A DNA stretch of 64,000 bases, from NCBI GenBank assembly GCA_963921425.1, contig OY992834.1:11887271-11951270 (forward strand), read 5' to 3'. The position numbers and the translations under genes are program-made. Positions 60,790 to 64,000 of the stretch are shown piece by piece (positions within the stretch are counted from its first letter, which is position 1; every line of letters begins with the position of its first letter). The stretch comes from Dryas octopetala. Taxonomy: Eukaryota > Streptophyta > Magnoliopsida > Rosales > Rosaceae. Under the pieces are notes generated by a model, which made no database searches, was not told where the DNA came from, and was given only the letters and a program-made list of their open reading frames with translations.

Positions 60790-61332
60790 TCAGGGGGACT
60801 GAAGCAACCTAATGGTGCACCTAATGACAGAGTATTGAGTTCTATTGTCATAGTAAATGGTCTCCAATGTAGCATAGCCCTTTACAAACCTGAATGTTCC
60901 GGTCCTTGACACCACCGCGAGCTCTTTAAGCCTCTCAAACTAGCAGCCGATGCCTTGTATCTCAAGGGAGCTACCATTGTATTCCACATTGGTGAACGCA
61001 AGTGACATTGAAACGTGCACATTAGAGCCGGACAATGACGAGGCCACAATGATGCCTTGGGCTCGACCAACTTGGGCTAAGTGGCTATCAGGGGTTTCTG
61101 TGATGGGGTCATCAAGAGCAAAAATGGTGCCAAATGAGGTGAAAGACTGAGGTTTGCGTTGGATGCCAGTGATTGGGACAACACTGGCATTGGGTCCAGA
61201 TGACAAGTCTTGCAAGTAAAACAATAGCATGGTTTATTTAGGCCTTTGAGCCTGGGCTAGAGATGTGAGCAAGACCAGAACCAACAAGGACATGGCCAGT
61301 TTGGTGGGGCTTGAAAATGGGTATAATGCCAT
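60790..61332 (-). pseudogene. Dirigent protein pseudogene
   Basis: From the ATG at 61332 the frame reads MALYPFSSPTKLAMSLLVLV.., a signal peptide ending LAQAQ. It then continues through dirigent family landmarks: YLQDLSSGPNASVVPITGIQ, FGTIFALDDPITETPDS, VGRAQGIIVASS, VSMSLAFTNVEYNGSSLEIQ, ELAVVSRTGTFRFVKGYATL and ETIYYDN, to a stop at 60790-60792. The length and intronless layout are normal for the family (about 180 codons). Two in-frame stops interrupt it: TAA just after the signal peptide (QRPK*T) and TAG after GIGC. Dirigent proteins are secreted and guide stereoselective coupling of monolignols. Here the gene is most likely dead; a sequencing error at both sites is less likely. Confidence 0.88.
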
Positions 61333-61972
61333 TAGTGGGGAGATCAACAACAAATTGATGAACAGAAAAAGAATTGGGTAATCAATTTTGTTTGTACACA
61401 ATGGTTGGTGCACACAGTGGTGTTAATTTATATATGAATGAGAAAGAGACGATTAAAGTTAACCATTTCTCTGCTAACCGTCAAAGTAAAATGTTGAGTG
61501 AACACGTGAATATGATGTTGTTTTATGAGACGTTTCTAAGATTTGATGGGTGTACCATGTGAGAAGGCGAACTTAGAGCATGTCCTTAGTACCGTTACCC
61601 TGTGGATAGAAATTCAAATTTGGGATCAAAAAATTAAAACATAGACGTGAAGAGAGAAAGAGCAAAAGGCTACAGTATTGTAGTGAACTAATTATGTGTA
61701 AACGGTTGTATATATCGTCTCTTATAATAAGTAGTCACATAGCTAAGAATGAACTTGTGGAAGAGAGGTGTATACACCAATTACAAACCAAATTTTTCTT
61801 TAGTTGAAGGAAAATTTTCCTTTAATATTTAACTCAAGCATAATTGTATTTGTTGGGATTAAATTATTCTCTTTAATTCATTGGAGTGTTTTTATTTATA
61901 AGCTGCAAAATTGCAGATCAAGAAAGATGAGCCCGATCTCATCATATTTGGGGGACGTTTTATAAGATAAAG
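61333..61972. other. Upstream region of the dirigent pseudogene
   Basis: No gene. The part 61556-61893 is one copy of a direct repeat whose partner is at 63215-63588. Confidence 0.5.
61556..61893 (+). repeat. Dispersed direct repeat, copy 1
   Basis: Shares with 63215-63588, in the same order: GCATGTCCTTAG, CGTTACCCT, AGATTCAAATTT/AAATTCAAATTT, GGATCAAAA, GTATTGTAGYGAACT, AGTCACATAGCTA/TATCACATGACTA, GGTGTATACA, TTTAACTCAAG/TTCAACTCAAG and TTTAATTCATTGG. Non-coding; probably a dispersed, MITE-like repeat. Confidence 0.75.
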
Positions 61973-61980
61973 GTATATTT

Positions 61981-63187
61981 AGGGCTGGGGTTGGTACGGT
62001 TACCGAACCGCCAGGCCCATACCGACTACCGACCGACTATGGTCGGAATGGGCAAATTCCCAACCGCCACCACTATCTCCAATGGCGGTAAACCGACAAT
62101 TGGTCTTACTGACAACACGGTCAGGTCGATGCGATGCGGGCCCATTTCGAACCAATTAATGGGCCTTTTTTGGGTTAAATTTAGGAGGTTTTTAGCCCAT
62201 TTTTTGGCTTAAAACAACCAAAAAATCTCATATACCAGCCCATAAGCCCATTTTTTGGGTCTAATACAAGCTTCTAATAGTGGAGTCACTCAGTTTATTT
62301 ATAATAGGAAAAAGGCTAATGCCTTATGCTTCTTTTTGACGTGGGATTATAGCAAAACAACTAAACAATTAACATTTTAGTCTTTCACCATCTCTCTATC
62401 TCAGTCTTGCACTATCTCTCAGACTCTAAATTCTCTCTTTGACAAAAAAAAAAAATCTCAGTTCTTTTTTCTCTTGCTATCCTTATTTCCCACCATCGCT
62501 CTCCCTTTCTCCCACCGTCGCCTTCCTTCCCTATGAACCTTCAAGTTTGCGAAACACAACACTCATCGATCTGGGTCTTAAAACGGGAAAATGGAGGCGG
62601 TGGCCGGAGAGGATAAGGGTGTTAATGTTATTGTGGTCCAGATTGCAAAGCAGCCCCGTAACCCCGTACTCACTAAGTTTCTCTGTGTCTCATGCAGTCA
62701 CGCTACCCTTTCCTTTTCCCTCTCCCTTTATCTCAGATTGTATATAGGTAATTGAGTTGATTGGGTTGATTGGGTTGATTGGCCTCTGGGGTTGTTGATT
62801 CACATATGGGTTGTTGTTGTTGTTGGGAAATTGATTGGGTTGTTGTTGTTGGGAAATTGAGTTTGAAATGAGAAATTGGGTTTTTGTTGTTGTTGTAATT
62901 AGGTCGAGTTTGCAGGTCGACGGAAAGAAAGGAAGCCATAGAACAGAAGAAGAAGAAGAAGAAGAAGAAGAAGAAGAAGAAGAAGAAGAAGAAGAAGAAG
63001 AAGGTCGGATCGGTATCGATATATCGATGGTTTGGGATTTCCAAACCTCCATCGCCACCGCCCACAGTCGGATCGGTTGGATTACCGCCACCGACTATTC
63101 GGTCACTCGTCAGAACGGTTTTGTTCTGAGCGGTTGCGTCGTTTACGGTGTTTGGATCAGTTTTCTCGGTTAGCCAACCCAGCCCTA
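61981..63187. mobile_element. Non-autonomous hAT-like element, 1207 bp
   Basis: The ends TAGGGCTGGGGTTGG and, inverted, TAGGGCTGGGTTGG form terminal inverted repeats, extended by ACGGTTACCGAACCG-like sequence. Flanks GGTATATT (61973-61980) and GATATATT (63188-63195) are an 8-bp duplication with one difference. The interior has GC-rich pieces, GTTGTTGTTGTTGG runs and a (GAA)n microsatellite (62946-63003), but no transposase. A T/CAGGG terminus and 8-bp duplication point to hAT. Confidence 0.72.
62946..63003. repeat. (GAA)n microsatellite, about 58 bp
   Basis: Perfect GAA trinucleotide run inside the hAT-like element. It produces poly-Glu, poly-Phe and poly-Ser open frames that are not genes. 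Confidence 0.95.
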
Positions 63188-63214
63188 GATATATTAAACT
63201 AGGCCCATGTATAT

Positions 63215-63588
63215 CATGTCATGAAAAGGTTGAAGTTATAGCATGTCCTTAGCGTTACCCTTTGAATATGGATGTAGATTCAAATTTAGGATCAAAATTC
63301 AAACATATATTGGTGTGAAGCAGAAAGAGAGCAAAAAGGTACCTTAATGTAGCGAACTTGCTTAAGAAGCTACCGTATTGTAGCGAACTTGATTGCACTA
63401 GTAGTATGTATGTATCTTATTTCACAATAAATTATCACATGACTAGTATGTGAGTGGTTGTTGTAAAAGAAAGATGGTGTATACATTGGTTACAGACAAA
63501 ACCTTCTCAAGTTGAAGGGGTTAGTCGATGTGCCCATATTCAACTCAAGTATAAATTTTGAGATTAAATTACTCCCTTTAATTCATTG
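63215..63588 (+). repeat. Dispersed direct repeat, copy 2
   Basis: Partner of 61556-61893. It contains an additional internal repeat of TAGCGAACTTG (two copies near 63350-63390) and ends at TTTAATTCATTGG just before the LTR edge. Confidence 0.75.
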
Positions 63589-63597
63589 GTAAGTTAT

Positions 63598-64000
63598 TGT
63601 AGACACCAAAATTTTGGTAAAAAAAAATTGGCAAAAACTAAAAAATTTCACCATTTGACTAGTCAAAGATGATTGGTGCAAGCTATGGACCCCACACACA
63701 AGTACACGTGGCACATGACTCATCAAGATAAAGCGGGCCACCGAAGATGATATATGTCGACATCTGGGAAGGCTATCAATCAAATCAAGTCAAAGGCTAA
63801 ATTAAGGAATAAATTGTCCTTAATTAGTTAATTGTCTAAATTAAGGAATTCATTGTCCTTAATTAGTTAATTGTCTAAATTAATTAATGACATTGATTCA
63901 AATCATGAGTTTTGGTGTTGTAAATGACAATTCTAGGTTACTCACAACAGTTTTGGTGTTTGGTAAAAAAACAAAAAATTGTAGTATCGTAGGTGTGCAG
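63598..64000 (+). mobile_element. Edge of an LTR, probably Ty3/Gypsy (fossil or whole, cut by window)
   Basis: TGTAGACACCAAAATTTTGG is a start typical of plant Ty3/Gypsy LTRs. The visible 403 bp are U3-like and non-coding and contain about two tandem 39-bp units with CTAAATTAAGGA and TTGTCCTTAATTAGTTAATT (about 63798-63876). The rest lies beyond the window, so whether this is a solo LTR or part of an element cannot be told. Confidence 0.5.

Noticed and set aside
62690-63173. Poly-Ser, poly-Phe and poly-Glu frames
   Set aside because: Products of the (GAA)n microsatellite in a non-autonomous transposon.

Overview
The window looks like nuclear DNA of a dicot plant. Genes are far apart and split by introns with GT..AG borders, the sequence between them is AT-rich, and microsatellites and plant-type transposons are plentiful. 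I cannot name the species from sequence alone.

Five host genes are readable. VAD1 (GRAM domain, minus strand) runs from 5213 off the left edge. An intronless GT31 galactosyltransferase-like gene lies at 10124-10990 (minus). A two-exon AGC VIII protein kinase lies at 21744-25125 (plus). A four-exon DUF630/DUF632 gene lies at 28370-33743 (minus). A thirteen-exon leucine carboxyl methyltransferase (LCMT1) lies at 46091-52443 (minus). I worked out the LCMT1, DUF632 and kinase exon chains by hand; they give uninterrupted proteins of 341, 812 and 760 residues. A dirigent gene at 60790-61332 (minus) is a pseudogene with two in-frame stops. From memory, VAD1, a DUF630/DUF632 gene and LCMT1/SBI1 are neighbours on Arabidopsis chromosome 1 (At1g02120, At1g02110, At1g02100). 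The window therefore seems to keep an old gene block, expanded by a kinase, a glycosyltransferase and many mobile elements.

The best-preserved mobile element is a 5287-bp hAT transposon (35880-41166). It has an exact 8-bp target duplication, imperfect terminal inverted repeats, dense subterminal motifs and an unbroken 988-residue transposase over four exons. A decayed 3' end of the same family lies at 52718-53130. Other elements include a solo LTR with an exact 5-bp duplication (18709-19755), a 646-bp palindrome (13275-13920), several MITEs, and five very short poly(A) insertions flanked by 12-18-bp direct repeats.

The right third (52.5-64 kb) is a transposon nest. It holds a 549-bp element with a GC-rich core, a PIF/Harbinger-like element carrying a second insertion full of minisatellites, a genomic fragment copied from the neighbouring LCMT1 gene, a 0.5-kb tandem array, further inverted-repeat elements, the dirigent pseudogene, and the edge of an LTR that leaves the window at 64000. 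I found no evidence of a wholly new multi-gene system. The most unusual items are the intact hAT element, the LCMT1 fragment, the 21-residue triplication in the kinase N-terminus, and the repeated poly(A) insertion scars.
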